From Vulcanisaeta sp. JCM 16161 (lineage in GTDB: Archaea > Thermoproteota > Thermoprotei > Thermoproteales > Thermocladiaceae): a DNA stretch of 64,000 nucleotides. Shown here one piece after another: positions 8,839-18,590 of this stretch; the first letter of the stretch is position 1, and each line of letters begins with the position of its first letter. Both the position numbers and the translations under genes were made by a program. The stretch lies in contig NZ_BBDO01000002.1 in assembly GCF_001316285.1 (NCBI RefSeq), forward strand, positions 124,001 to 188,000, read 5' to 3'. Below the pieces are notes generated by a model that saw only the letters and a program-made list of their open reading frames with translations, was not told the origin of the DNA and searched no databases.

Positions 8839-9260
8839 ATGTCAACAAGGGAGGTTAGATACAACGCAGTGGCTGGTGTTGGCTATGCATTTTTCGTGTC
8901 AGTGGTCACGCTAATGCTCGAGGCGCTCGCCAACATATTTTACCCAACACCACTCGTTTTAAGCCCAATATGGGCATTGGTCAGGGGTTACTGGCTATCA
9001 CTTATATTGATTTTAGCCCTTTATGGCTGCTCATTCTATTTGCAAGGCCGTATAGGTCTGAGGAAATGACGAGTTATAACATATACTTTAGGCCTGCCCA
9101 GAGGACTGTTGTCTACGTCATAATTGCCGTGGCGATACTAGGCTTATTATTCGACATATACCCAGGCCCACTCTGGAGTAGGACTAAGATTGGTATCTTC
9201 ATTGCCGTGAATATACTCGCAGGGGCTATAGGCGGTTACTTAGCCGTTAGATTTAAGTAA
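8839..9260 (+). CDS. Small membrane protein (frameshifted)
   Basis: About 140 residues. The first frame gives two hydrophobic helices (GVGYAFFVSVVTLMLEAL and VRGYWLSLILILALYGC). After a change near 9045-9066 the second frame gives ARPYRSEEMTSYNIYFRPAQ, then two helices (VVYVIIAVAILGLLF and IGIFIAVNILAGAIGGYL). Four helices in total. It is transcribed divergently from the SPFH operon through a shared TATA box, which hints at linked expression. Family not recognised. Confidence 0.6.
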
Positions 9261-9325
9261 AGTGGTTAATTATTTTTCAATGAAGAGTAGGGTTTATTAG
9301 TAATTGATTGTTAATTAGTGATTGA

Positions 9326-9679
9326 ATGATCATAAACATCAAGCTCTACGTAATTGAGGGCAGGGACGATAAGTACCTGGAGACAATAAAGGAGGCCATT
9401 AAGGATATCATGAGGGAATTAAGACTTAATGATAATATTATTAGGTTTGTATCGGTAAAAATCAGTAGAGACTACGTTGACATAATCCGTGGAATGCTAC
9501 TTGGTGGTGAGGGCCCTGCTGAATTTATGCTAATAATCAATGAATTAAGGGAATACGAAATATTTGACTTACCTGCATTAATAATTAACGGTAGGAAAAT
9601 AATCGAAGGAAGAGATTTAAGCCCTGTCAAGATTAGGCGTTTGATTTCTAATAGAATTAAGGAATTACTACATGGTTAA
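9326..9679 (+). CDS. Thioredoxin-fold-like protein of unknown function
   Basis: 117 residues, intact. The pattern is N-terminal strand (IINIKLYVIEG), long helix, strand (IIRFVSVKISRDYVDI), then DLPALIINGRKIIEGRDL, resembling the cis-Pro strand and glycine-bearing turn of thioredoxin and glutaredoxin folds. There is no CxxC, so redox activity is unlikely. A weak TATA-like GGTTTATTAG lies about 30 nt before the ATG. The fold call is inference from pattern only. Confidence 0.55.
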   Translation: MIINIKLYVIEGRDDKYLETIKEAIKDIMRELRLNDNIIRFVSVKISRDYVDIIRGMLLGGEGPAEFMLIINELREYEIFDLPALIINGRKIIEGRDLSPVKIRRLISNRIKELLHG

Positions 9680-9735
9680 TGATGTTATGATAAAAGTTTT
9701 ACTCTTAGGATTACTTAAATCGAAGTAAATGATAA

Positions 9736-9744
9736 AATTTAAAA
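9736..9744 (+). promoter_or_regulatory. TATA box for permease gene
   Basis: AATTTAAAAG is centred 27 nt before ATG 9767, so this ATG is preferred over the TTG at 9758. Confidence 0.5.
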
Positions 9745-9766
9745 GACAGAATATTGCTTGGCAAAT

Positions 9767-11349
9767 ATGCCAGGTTCTGAGAGTGAACAGAATAGGCAGG
9801 GGGTTAGTTTACGTAAGGAGCTAAGCCTGTTTGAGTTAACAATAATAGGGCTCGTGGGTGCAGTTGGTACTGGCATACTGTTCTCTGCCCCTCAAATGAT
9901 GGTTATGAGCGGGCCAGCAGTCATACTCGGTTGGATATTGGGCGGCATATTTTACTTCTTCATAAGCCTCATGTACATGGAGATGGGTACGCTGTACCTG
10001 AGGCTGGCGGCCCTGCTCGTTATGCTTATTACACTCATGGCCCTGTGACTAACCTGCTCAACGCCTGGGCTTCAATGGTTTGGTATCTATTCATACCACC
10101 TGCTGAAGCCATTGCCGTGGTTTACGGAATAAACTACTTCACGCATAACCTACTCACACCAACAGGCATACCCACGTGGCTCGGGGCTGGCGTAGCCGCA
10201 GCACTAATACTATTGATGGTGCCATTTAATTACTATGGCGTTAAAGCCTTTGGAATCACGACAACCAGTATCGGTATATTCAAGCTAATTCTTTACCTGA
10301 TAATACCTGTTGGTTTAATGATTGCAGTCTTCATGCCGCAGAACTTCGCTGGCTTGCCTGGAGGCTTCATGCCCTATGGCGCTGCAGCCATGTTCTCATC
10401 AATACCACTCGCCATGTTTGCCTTCGGTGGCACAAGGTCATACCTGACTATGCCGAGGAAATGAAGAACCCACAGAGGGACCTGCCGCTTGCTGTGCTGC
10501 TTGTCGTCATTGGGCAGACATTAGTTTATGTGTTGTTTGCCGTAGCCTACGTAGCCTCACTTAATTGGAGTGTTTTTGGTGTTAAGCCTGGTGATTGGGC
10601 TGACCTAACGATGATCACCTCAGCTACAACCCAGTGATGTTCATTGCAGGTAAGTACGGTCTTACGTACTTATTGGTAATAGCTACAATAGTCGGTATAT
10701 TAGGGCCCTTCGTGGTCGGCTATATATACCTTGGCGCTGGCTCCAGGGTATTATTCTCAATGTATAGGTCCAAGTACGTTGGTGCGAGGGTTGGTGAGAT
10801 CCACGAGAGGTACGCAATACCCTACTGGGCATTAATAATATTCGGCCTGGCGGGCCTTGTGCTTGCCCTACTCTCACCAATACCGACGGTGTACACGATA
10901 ATTGAGGAGGCCGTAGTTGCTGGTTACCTGGCTTCTCAGTAATACCCGTTTCTCTCGTTGTTTCCAGGAGGCAGGGGTTAAGCGGTATTTATAGGGTTCC
11001 TGCACCGGCAATAATTGGTGCGTTGGCCTTCATATTCGCCACGTGGATTGTTTATTGGAGTGGTTGGCCTGCAACGCCATATGGCGTATTACTCGTATTC
11101 GTGCTCTCAATAATATTCGGCGTTATATACAGGGTTAAGGCTGGGCTTAAGAACTCCATTTGGTATATTGTTTACATGCTCGTTATGGTTTTGATGACCT
11201 ACATTGGACAGACTGCGGGTGGCCCAATGCCCATTCTTAAGTTCCCATGGGACATGGTGACAGTCACCATACTCGCCATAGCCTTCTACGTATGGGGCAT
11301 ATACTCAGGACTACCAAAACCATACGAAACACCACCAATTAAGTCGTGA
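9767..11349 (+). CDS. APC-family amino-acid permease (frameshifted several times)
   Basis: About 525 residues in at least five frame segments with changes near 10015, 10445, 10625 and 10945. The N-terminus has the APC hallmark GLVGAVGTGILFSAPQMM (first helix unwound at Gly). Later come FAFGGTRSY-x-YAEEMKNPQRDLP, the family's helix 6 and loop, and helices to PFVVGYIYLGAGSRVLFSMY and AIIGALAFIFATWIV. Membrane location and cation- or exchange-coupled amino-acid uptake follow from the family. Specificity is unknown. With this many breaks a real pseudogene is possible, but the coding content is otherwise complete. Confidence 0.8.
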
Positions 11350-11368
11350 ACCCCTTCGAAAATGCATT

Positions 11369-11379
11369 ATTTTAAAAAG
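11369..11379 (+). promoter_or_regulatory. TATA box
   Basis: ATTTTAAAAAG is centred 28 nt before ATG 11402. Confidence 0.5.
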
Positions 11380-11401
11380 TAATAATTAACCCTAATGCTG
11401 T

Positions 11402-11721
11402 ATGTCCGGCGTGACACCAATTGACGGTAATTGGGTCCTGTCAAGCCTAAACCTGGTCCCTGAGTTTAGGTTGATGATGGTAAGGTAATTATTAGGTTAA
11501 CGGGATGCGTTGAGGAACCTATTGTTAAGATGGTGTGCCATACCGTGAGCTTTAAATTATCAGTTAAAACGAGGCCTGAGGATGTTAAGGAGGTACTCAG
11601 GAAGGCTTATTACGAATTGCTTGAGGCGCTCGATACGAAGATTAAGGCGGCTAGAATACTCACGTACCTTTACAGGGAATTGCTCAGTTCCTGTAAGGAT
11701 GTTATTGGGGTTGAGTGTTGA
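11402..11721 (+). CDS. Small protein of unknown function (frameshifted)
   Basis: About 106 residues. It starts MSGVTPIDGNWVLSSLNLVP at ATG 11402, 28 nt after a TATA box. The frame changes near 11480, after PEFRL, and continues DGKVIIRLTGCVEEPIVK and then a helical C-terminus (RPEDVKEVLRKAYYELLEAL) with a closing SSCKDVIGVEC. Three cysteines are present but no recognisable metal motif. Family not recognised. Confidence 0.55.
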
Positions 11722-11745
11722 TTTTTCACTGCAATTATTTAGCTA

Positions 11746-11757
11746 AGTTTATAAAAT
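11746..11757 (+). promoter_or_regulatory. TATA box
   Basis: AAGTTTATAAAATT is centred 28 nt before ATG 11779, again leaderless spacing. Confidence 0.55.
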
Positions 11758-11778
11758 TGAGCATTAAGTAGTTAATTA

Positions 11779-12297
11779 ATGTCCTCAGGTAGTGAGACGA
11801 AACCGCCAATTTCGGGGTCTCCACTAAGCCCATTAGAGCGACTACAACTAATGGTGCCTGGGTTTAGGGGTTATAAGGTTAAGGACTTGATTAGGCAGGA
11901 TGACTTCCTAGTTAAGAAGGCTGTGGCCTCCATGCTCGAGGAGGCCCTTGGCTTCATCCAAAGAGCTGAGGAGGAGATTGCCCGTAATAATCCATTTGAC
12001 CCATTAATACAGCAGTACGAGGTGGTACTCAGTGACCTAAGGAGTTTAATAGCTGAGGTTTGGGGCTCGCCAACCGGCGATGCCGGTATGCATGACAGGT
12101 TTAAGGTGTTTCCAGAGAACCTGGAGAAATTGGTTGAGTATGACTTGAAGCTCGTTGATACGGCTAGGGCGATACTTGACTCGGCTAAGGCCAGGGCTAA
12201 CCCGCAGGTTATTGACTCAATGATTAGGGATGCCAGGACATACGTAATTGAGAGACAGAAATTACTAATACCGGAGAAGCTTGGCGAGAAGTGGTGA
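11779..12297 (+). CDS. Helical protein of unknown function
   Basis: 172 residues, intact. A disordered Ser/Pro-rich N-terminus is followed by amphipathic helices: LVKKAVASMLEEALGFIQRA, DPLIQQYEVVLSDLRSLIAE and LEKLVEYDLKLVDTARAILD. There are no membrane segments and no catalytic motif that I can see. It has its own leaderless promoter and faces the endonuclease V gene, whose end is 11 nt away. Not recognised. Confidence 0.65.
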   Translation: MSSGSETKPPISGSPLSPLERLQLMVPGFRGYKVKDLIRQDDFLVKKAVASMLEEALGFIQRAEEEIARNNPFDPLIQQYEVVLSDLRSLIAEVWGSPTGDAGMHDRFKVFPENLEKLVEYDLKLVDTARAILDSAKARANPQVIDSMIRDARTYVIERQKLLIPEKLGEKW

Positions 12298-12308
12298 GTT
12301 CGGCATCA

Positions 12309-13081
12309 TTAAAGGTAATCGCCCATGGAGGACTTACACTCACTATCTAATTCAATAATGGGTACTCCATCCGTTAATTTCCTGGCAATCCTCCTCTTAA
12401 GGCTATTAGCTGTATTGTGTGAGTGAAGTATTGGTATTGGCATTTGGGAACCAACGCATAACCTCTTAACGAGATTGACAGCACTCATTAGTGAGATTCC
12501 ATAACCAACACTGACGTAGGTCGGCCTACTCGGCGCACATTGTATCGCCCACCCAATAACCTCATTGGCATTTACATCAAGCACCGGGCCCTCGACCCTG
12601 TCCACCTTACCGTAAAGTAACGACTTAGCAACACCAATTGTTGGCACCCGCATACACACCCCGAAGTGCTGGCAATACCGAGCCTATACGGGTGCGCCCT
12701 ACCATGCCCATCAATTAGGACGACCTGGGGCCTAGACCTTAACCTTAGGTATGCATTTACCACGGGCTTTAATTCCCTGAAGGAGAGTAGTGTTGGTACG
12801 TAGGGGAAGGTCACTGGGCCAACCCAGCAACTCCACTCGATTATTGATGACCTACTCAGGGAATACGTACTAGCCACTGAAATTCCTATTTCCACATCAC
12901 CATGGTTAATATACGCTACATCAACGCCCGCTATTAAGTCAACGTTGTTAATATTTACTAAGTCCTTCTCAATAACCTTGCTCGCCAATGCAGTCTGGAC
13001 CTTCCTGGCAACCTCCAGGTGAAACCCCTTGGGCACCCTGGACCTCACGTAACCCTCGCTAGGCCCCCTAGACACCCTCAT
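12309..13081 (-). CDS. nfi: Endonuclease V (frameshifted)
   Basis: About 255 residues in two frames joined near 12650. Endonuclease V cuts DNA or RNA one base 3' of deaminated adenine (inosine). The three acidic catalytic positions are visible: Asp in LIAGVDVAY, Glu in YVPTLLSFRE and Asp in VVLIDGHGRAHPYRLGIAS. After the frame change the protein continues VCMRVPTIGVAKSLLYGK, as in the family. The ATG overlaps the stop of thiI by 4 nt (ATGA), so it is the second gene of that operon. Confidence 0.9.
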
Positions 13082-14528
13082 GACGATCTCCTCAGCCTAC
13101 TAATGTCTATGGAGAATGCCTTGAAGCCTAGTCTCCTAAGCTCGAGCGCGCCCCATCTACTGCTAAGGCCCCTGCTGCAGTATAGTACGTAGACCCTATC
13201 CCTACCCATGGACTCAACCGTGCTCACTAACTTATTGATATCAACGTTTATAGCGCCTGGGTAATGCCACGTCTCATATTCATCCCTACTCCTTAGGTCA
13301 ATTACAACGGCATCCTCAGGTACGTGGTCGATCTCCACATTGCTTGTTCCAAGCATTAACTCATCAATTACCTTACTAGCCGCGCTCGCCCTTAGCGTCA
13401 CGACACTACTCAGTAAGTTATTAATAAGGCCTTGATCGAGCTTATTGAATTCATTGTTCAATTCCTCTATGGTAACCCTAGTCCTGGGCTTCTCAGAGAA
13501 TATTGCGCAGAATTCCTCAGTCCTCATGGACTCCTCATAAGTCCCTATCCTCCTCGCATAATCCACTATGTCGTCCTTGTCAAGGCCGATTAACGGCCTA
13601 TAGATGGGCATGTCAATGCCGTGCTCAATAGCCATTAGGTTATGCAGGGTTTGTGACGAAACCTGACCAAGCGACTCACCCGTCACAAGCCCCAACGCAC
13701 CCATTGTCTTTGCAATCCTCGACGCGACCTCATAGAGAACCCTCTTGAATAATACGCTCCACATGTGTGGGTTGACCCTAGTCCTAAACTCATTAATTAA
13801 TGGTGAGCAATCAATTATGAAGAGCCTTGGGTCATAACCAATGGACCACCTACTGAATAGGGCGTGTGAAACCCTGAGGAAGTTAATAACATCGATTGGA
13901 TAGGCCAGCGAGCAGAATAAGGCATCCACGTAGGAGCCCCTCCTCATCATGAACCAGGCAGCCACAGGTGAGTCAAAGCCGCCGGATATAAGGCTAATAA
14001 CCTGCCCTCAGAACCGAGTGGTAGCCCACCGGGCCCATTAATAACCTCGGTAAATAGGTATGCCTTATCGCCCCTAATCTCAATGAATAACTCAATATCG
14101 GGCCTCTCAAGATCAACACCCGCACTAAATGGCTTAAGCGCGGCACCGACGGCCTTGGCCACGTCAATTGAGGTGAAGTTATGCGAACCAACCCTGTGAA
14201 CCCTAACCGCGAACCTCCTACCCCTAATTAAGTCACTCCATTCCTTAACCGCGGCATTGACTATATCATTCAACTCCTTAAACACGTAGACCCTAACAGG
14301 CGATAAGGACTTAACACCAAAAACCCGACTAATCAACTCAACACTCTCCTTAACCCTATCATCAGGGACCTCAACAAACAGCCTACCCTGGGACCTTGTA
14401 ACTCTAGCACTAATGCCAATGCCCCTCAAACCACTAAGTATATTATGCATGAGCAATCTCTCCATCCTAGACCTCGTACCTACTCCCTTAATCGCAACCT
14501 CACCATACCTAACCAATATCAAGGCCAT
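13078..14528 (-). CDS. thiI: ThiI-like tRNA 4-thiouridine synthase with rhodanese domain (frameshifted)
   Basis: About 483 residues. Residues 1-165 hold the ferredoxin-like and THUMP parts (MALILVRYGEVAIKG start; VRVHRVGSHNFTSIDVAKAV). A frame change near 13995 restores the PP-loop ISLISGGFDSPVAAW, which adenylates the target uridine. EEFCAIFSEKPRTR corresponds to the conserved Cys region seen in bacterial ThiI, and the C-terminal rhodanese domain (VVIDLRSRDEYETWHYPGA; active Cys in YCSRGLSS) would carry the persulfide. Many archaeal ThiI proteins lack this last domain. The start is taken at ATG 14528, the beginning of family homology. Followed by endonuclease V with overlap. Confidence 0.9.
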
Positions 14529-14667
14529 ACAGCAATTACAAGCAATGGCAAATACCCATGAATAAAAATCTACCTCAGGTGGGTGACGACAAGCACCATT
14601 AACGCTGTTTCGCTCAATGCCCATTTACATTACCAATCATTAATAGCACAAATTATTGAAGAGTAGT

Positions 14668-14724
14668 TAAGTCAGTAAAGACCAATTTCATCAGGTCCTC
14701 AGTCCCGTGGAGGCACATCACCCG
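14668..14724 (-). ncRNA. C/D box methylation-guide sRNA
   Basis: On the minus strand the order is C box GTGATGT (14721-14715), a 12-nt guide, D' box CTGA (14702-14699), 4 nt, C' box CTGATGA (14694-14688), a 12-nt guide, and D box CTGA (14675-14672). Both 12-nt guides and the 4-nt D'-C' spacing fit archaeal C/D RNAs bound by L7Ae, Nop5 and fibrillarin. By the N-plus-five rule the D guide would direct 2'-O-methylation of G in UAAAGACC and the D' guide G in UCCCGUGG. The target RNAs were not identified. A TATA box is correctly placed upstream. Confidence 0.85.
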
Positions 14725-14743
14725 TGGAAACATATGTAGGGCA

Positions 14744-14754
14744 GTTCTTAAGTC
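14744..14754 (-). promoter_or_regulatory. TATA box for the C/D sRNA
   Basis: The minus strand reads ACTTAAGAAC centred at about 14749. A start 27 nt downstream falls at about 14722, the first base of the C box. Confidence 0.5.
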
Positions 14755-14767
14755 TTTATGGTAAAAG

Positions 14768-14776
14768 GGTTAAAGC
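14768..14776 (+). promoter_or_regulatory. TATA box for candidate structured RNA
   Basis: GGTTAAAGC is centred near 14772-14773. Transcription would start at about 14800, the first base of the terminal stem described in the next entry. Confidence 0.4.
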
Positions 14777-14800
14777 ATCCCTTTTATTACTACTAAAATA

Positions 14801-14872
14801 GCCCCGCTGGCGTGGGCCGACTGAGCTGGGGTTGACCCACCGATGAGCCGTGCTCCTCCAAGGCGGGGCACA
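14801..14872 (+). ncRNA. Candidate structured small RNA (three-way junction)
   Basis: GCCCCGC (14801-14807) pairs perfectly with GCGGGGC (14863-14869), closing a 69-nt element. Inside are GTGGG (14812-14816) with CCCAC (14836-14840), and GAGC (14845-14848) with GCTC (14852-14855), giving a plausible three-way junction. It sits in the short gap below the end of the proteasome gene, and a TATA box is about 28 nt before it. It does not fit tRNA, C/D or standard H/ACA geometry. A hairpin acting in 3' processing of the minus-strand psmB transcript is an alternative, since the stem also forms on that strand. Confidence 0.45.
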
Positions 14873-14875
14873 TTG

Positions 14876-15492
14876 TCATAATCGCAGTGGCTGCAGCGGT
14901 ATTGTTTCCTCTATTGAGTTATTGCTGGTTATTGTTAGTATGTCAATGCCATCCCCAGAGACTGGGTCCCTAGATATGCTCTGGTTTATTGCCTTAATGG
15001 CCAATTCCCTGGCCTCCTTAACAGTCATTCCAGCCTGTAGTTGCTCTCGAGTATTGCAATGGCCAACTTAGTGCCTGTACCCACCGCCGCGTAGTCATCC
15101 TCAATTAATGAGCCGAGCGAGTCCATTATGAAGAGGTGCGGCCCCTCATCATCAACGCCGCCGACCAGCACCTCCACGAAGTATGGAAGAACCCTATTGG
15201 AGAATAAAACGTATGATAGCAGCTTCGCCGCAGACCTAATGCTCGGCCTAGTCTTTGTGTCAAGGGCGTAAAGCGACATGTAGGCCTTCGCAATCTTAGT
15301 GAGTACCTGCATGTCGGCTAGTATACCTATTGAGGCAATGCCAATGTTATCATTAACCTTAAACACCTTCTTACCCGACCTGCTAAACATGGTGAATCCA
15401 TAGGCAACCCTCTTCTCGGCGGCGAGCACGACACCATCGCTAGCCTTAATCCCAACCGCCGTACCAGTTATTAATTCCTCAATTGATGACAT
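14876..15492 (-). CDS. psmB: Archaeal 20S proteasome beta subunit (frameshifted)
   Basis: About 205 residues. The propeptide [10 protein letters not shown] precedes the catalytic Thr of [18 protein letters not shown], as in N-terminal nucleophile hydrolases. The catalytic Lys lies in [10 protein letters not shown], and [18 protein letters not shown] is the family's C-terminal helix region. A frame change near 15050 leads to [19 protein letters not shown] and the true end at 14876. ATG 15492 is chosen because it gives a short propeptide and lies 26.5 nt from a TATA box. It forms the inner rings of the cytosolic protein-degrading barrel. Confidence 0.92.
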
Positions 15493-15513
15493 CAAGCAAT
15501 TAATGGGCATTCC

Positions 15514-15523
15514 CTTTAAAAAG
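15514..15523. promoter_or_regulatory. Shared TATA box between psmB and divergent gene
   Basis: CTTTAAAAAG, nearly palindromic, is centred at 15518.5, exactly 26.5 nt from both ATG 15492 (minus) and GTG 15545 (plus). Confidence 0.6.
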
Positions 15524-15544
15524 TTATACCCAGCAGCACCTAGT

Positions 15545-15871
15545 GTGAGCACACTCATTAGGGATGAGGGTGATATCCATGTTGAATGTGATATGGACTA
15601 TGGCAAGTACGTGATTAATGGTATTAATTACGTGCCATGCATAGTAAGGGTTAATGAACTCAGCAAGATAATGGATGTATTAATGAGCTACGTGAGGGGT
15701 GATCCAGTGCTTAATCAATTAATGATTAAAGCCGTTGGTGATGAATTAAGGATTGAAATGCCAATCACAATAATGAGTAGTGGCAAGTCCCTTGGCGAAG
15801 TTATTAATGAATTAATATACTTAATAATTGGTATTAGGCACTGCCTACACTCCATTGAGGTAAAGCATTAA
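15545..15871 (+). CDS. Protein of unknown function divergent from psmB
   Basis: About 108 residues from GTG 15545 ([20 protein letters not shown]). The frame stays open upstream to ATG 15503, but the TATA position favours 15545. Mixed alpha/beta composition with [20 protein letters not shown] and a C-terminal helix [19 protein letters not shown]. No motif is recognised. It shares a promoter region with the proteasome gene. Intact. Confidence 0.6.
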   Translation: MSTLIRDEGDIHVECDMDYGKYVINGINYVPCIVRVNELSKIMDVLMSYVRGDPVLNQLMIKAVGDELRIEMPITIMSSGKSLGEVINELIYLIIGIRHCLHSIEVKH

Positions 15872-15903
15872 AGAGTTATCGTTATTACCTTCATTAATTA
15901 TTC

Positions 15904-18175
15904 ATGAAACGCGAATTAATAATTAAACCATTGATTGGAGCTGTGACGTACATAGTAAGCATGATTGAGGTGGTGTACGTCTGGTTGCAATTATTTAATG
16001 GGAGTGGTTATTACTACGGACTTGGGGAATTGATCTTGAAGTCCATGGGCTTATCAAGTATTGACGTTAATGACCTCGGTCAAAGCCTATTACTTGGCCC
16101 ATTGGTAATGAGCGGTTACCTACCAATCTTCATAGCACTCCTCATAATAATCACAAACTCACTAATCGCAATCTACACATATAGACTCAGTAGGGCCAGG
16201 GATTTGGAAATTGGCTTCACCTCCCTCCTAGTCCTAACATCGATAATTAATGCCTCACTCATTAATTTAATGACCAATCCCTGGCTCCCACAAGCATTAT
16301 CAACGGCATTAGCCATAGCCATGTATTACCACATCGATAGGGATAATAGGCCTGTTAGTGCCGCCCTCTCGGCATTAATGGCATTCCTAAGCCCAGCAAC
16401 CAACCTACTCAACGTATTGGTCCCAATAACCCACTGGTTTATTAGGAGGAGGTTCAATGAGCCGAGCCAGTACGTAATGACAATAGGCCTGGCGGCCTTC
16501 ACCTACTACTGGATAGCCGGTGCGTACTCAATAATCCATGAAATAACAACACAGGGAGTACTTAACCAAATTATCTACCTATTATCAACAACCTCCTTCA
16601 TACAACTAGCCACTCTGGGCACAGCCATACCAGCTAGTAACTACTGTACTCGGAGGCGTTGGTTTCATGACCGTTGTCCCCGCAATCCTCATAATAACGC
16701 TTGTTGAGGTTCTCAGCGAGTTACGTGAGGGTAGATTGGCCGTATTAACACTTGCCGTGGCGATAATAATAACGGCATTAACATCACCAATATCGCCAAT
16801 GTGGCCTCCGTATCAGGGAATCGGGCAGGTGGGCATTAACTGGGGATCATTAACCAAGGACCTCGTCAATATTTACAGCCTTACATCCTTAGCGCCGAGA
16901 GGTTATGCGGAGAGCACCGTAATTCCAACGTACTCCCTGGTGATTATGAATCCAGGAAAACGGGTCATGGGCTACGTAATGCCCGTCACGGCTATAAATG
17001 GTACATACGCGATATGTGGCGATTACCAACTCGTGCTTATGAATTACACAGGACTTACCGTGATAAATGACTTCGAGAAAACCATAAGTCAACTAATCAC
17101 TAACGCCACGAGCTATGCTGATAACTCGCAACTAACAATTCCAAGCGGCCTATATCAAAGTGCGATCATTGTTGGTACCGGTGAATTAACAATACCTCCA
17201 GGCGTATATGTGGTCACCACAACTATAAAGGTGGTACCCGCAACACCCTATATGAATACTTTAATACCGCAGGTAATGTCAACACCATTAACAGAAACGA
17301 TACTACCGATAGACGCAGGTTCTGTGGTGACCTTTGATTTAAGGTTTAATTTCACAGGGAGTATTAGTAAGGTTACTATTTATGGAGTATCGTATGCGGA
17401 GCAATCCGCAACATTATCACTGGCAATACTCAGGAATGGGCAGGTAATCGCTAGGGCTAGTGCCACCGCACCGTCCATTATGCAGGGCATGAAGCCATAC
17501 CCAATAACCTTCAACGTGAATATCAACGTCACGCCCAGGACCTACGAACTCAGCGTGACAACGGACCAGCCATTAATCCTCTACGTAGCGAGCGGTACCG
17601 GAATGAGCATCATCAGTGGTAACTCCACATTCAATTACCCAAGTGACGTACCCACATACTCAATAATCTACACCGTGACGAAGACCGTGCCAGTGAGGTT
17701 CACGTGGCTGAAGATATCATTAAGTGCCGTGGGTCAGGTAACCACGATGAACATAACCAGTGGTGGTACCTATGAATTAAGGGATGTGGTTACAGTAACC
17801 CATTGGACCAACTCATCAATAAGCCTGGTGATAACCACGAATGAGCCGGTACTACCCACGAACATCACCGTAGGCCCAATATTAATAAAGCCCCTAGAAC
17901 CAACACACTGCCCAACGCCGGTCATCATCAAAGCACTTGAGAAACCCGGCAAATCACTACTAATAAGCCTAATGGCACTACCAATAGCCGTAGCACTACC
18001 ACTAATGCCTAAACTAGGACCTAGGATGAGGATAAGGAGGATCCTATTAATCCTTGGACTCACCCTAATGCTACTATTCTACATAGTCTGGGCCCTGGGC
18101 TTCACAAACATAGCGCCGCAGCTCTACGAACCAGAGGTCCTCAGGGTCTTCGGCATACTATTCATAATAGCCTAA
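15904..18175 (+). CDS. Large surface membrane protein, GT-C/DUF2079-like layout (frameshifted)
   Basis: About 755 residues joined near 16650. Residues 1-330 form multiple transmembrane helices. Residues about 330-690 form a Thr/Asn/Val-rich extracellular region with many N-x-S/T sequons (NGTYAICG, NATSYADNS, NSSISLV), and two helices close the protein (ISLMALPIAVALPLM; ILLILGLTLMLLFYIVWALG). The very C-terminus, GFTNIAPQLYEPEVLRVFGI, resembles the N-terminus of the DUF2079-like protein at 35370-38039, so the two are related in parts but arranged differently. The ending may be premature, because another frame stays open about 45 nt further. Possibly a glycan-transfer or surface-display protein; unproven. 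Confidence 0.65.
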
Positions 18176-18208
18176 TCACGGCAATAATCTCGCAATCATG
18201 TAAGCCCA

Positions 18209-18529
18209 TTACTCACCATTAAACCCGCCAAGCAGCCTCATTAAGGCCCTATAGTGCCTAAGGAATTCGCGGCCCTTCCCACCAAACCTATTGAACCTAC
18301 AAACCCTCTGGGTCTTAGGGTCGTAATAATAATCATACCTCTCAATAAGCTCCCAAATCCCAGGCCAGCAAAAGTAAACCATCACCATAACCCCACATGC
18401 ACAGAAAACCAAGCAACTCATGGGTATAAGGATCACGATCCCTACGAGGACTAAACTTCTCAGTAACTCTAAGTAACCTCGCCAAACTAAACAGGAGAAC
18501 CTCCGTTCTCCGACCCATTGCATTATCAA
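18209..18529 (-). CDS. Small membrane protein of unknown function
   Basis: 106 residues with two hydrophobic segments (LVLVGIVILIPMSCLVFCAC and GVMVMVYFCWPGIW), then a soluble basic/aromatic tail (RYDYYYDPKTQRVCRFNRFG). The unusual tract of Cys, Met and Trp is worth noting. It converges with the large membrane protein. The start (MIMQWVGERRF) is uncertain. I do not recognise the family. Confidence 0.45.
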   Translation of the reverse strand: MIMQWVGERRFSCLVWRGYLELLRSLVLVGIVILIPMSCLVFCACGVMVMVYFCWPGIWELIERYDYYYDPKTQRVCRFNRFGGKGREFLRHYRALMRLLGGFNGE

Positions 18530-18590
18530 TTATTGGTAATGCATACGGTTATTGAACAACACCGCCTCTGATGGCGAAATCTCCATGTCA

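Noticed and set aside
14801..14869. tRNA in either orientation
   Set aside because: The 7-bp closing stem looks like an acceptor stem, but no T arm adjoins its 3' strand and no D or anticodon arm can be drawn on either strand.
14801..14872. Standard H/ACA guide RNA
   Set aside because: The hairpin is followed by ACA, but the upper stem ends about 29 nt before it, not the 14-16 nt needed to place a target uridine.
16889..18063. Minus-strand frames inside the large surface protein (16889-17092 and 17770-18063)
   Set aside because: They have no promoter, no similarity and lie wholly within a well-supported coding region on the other strand.
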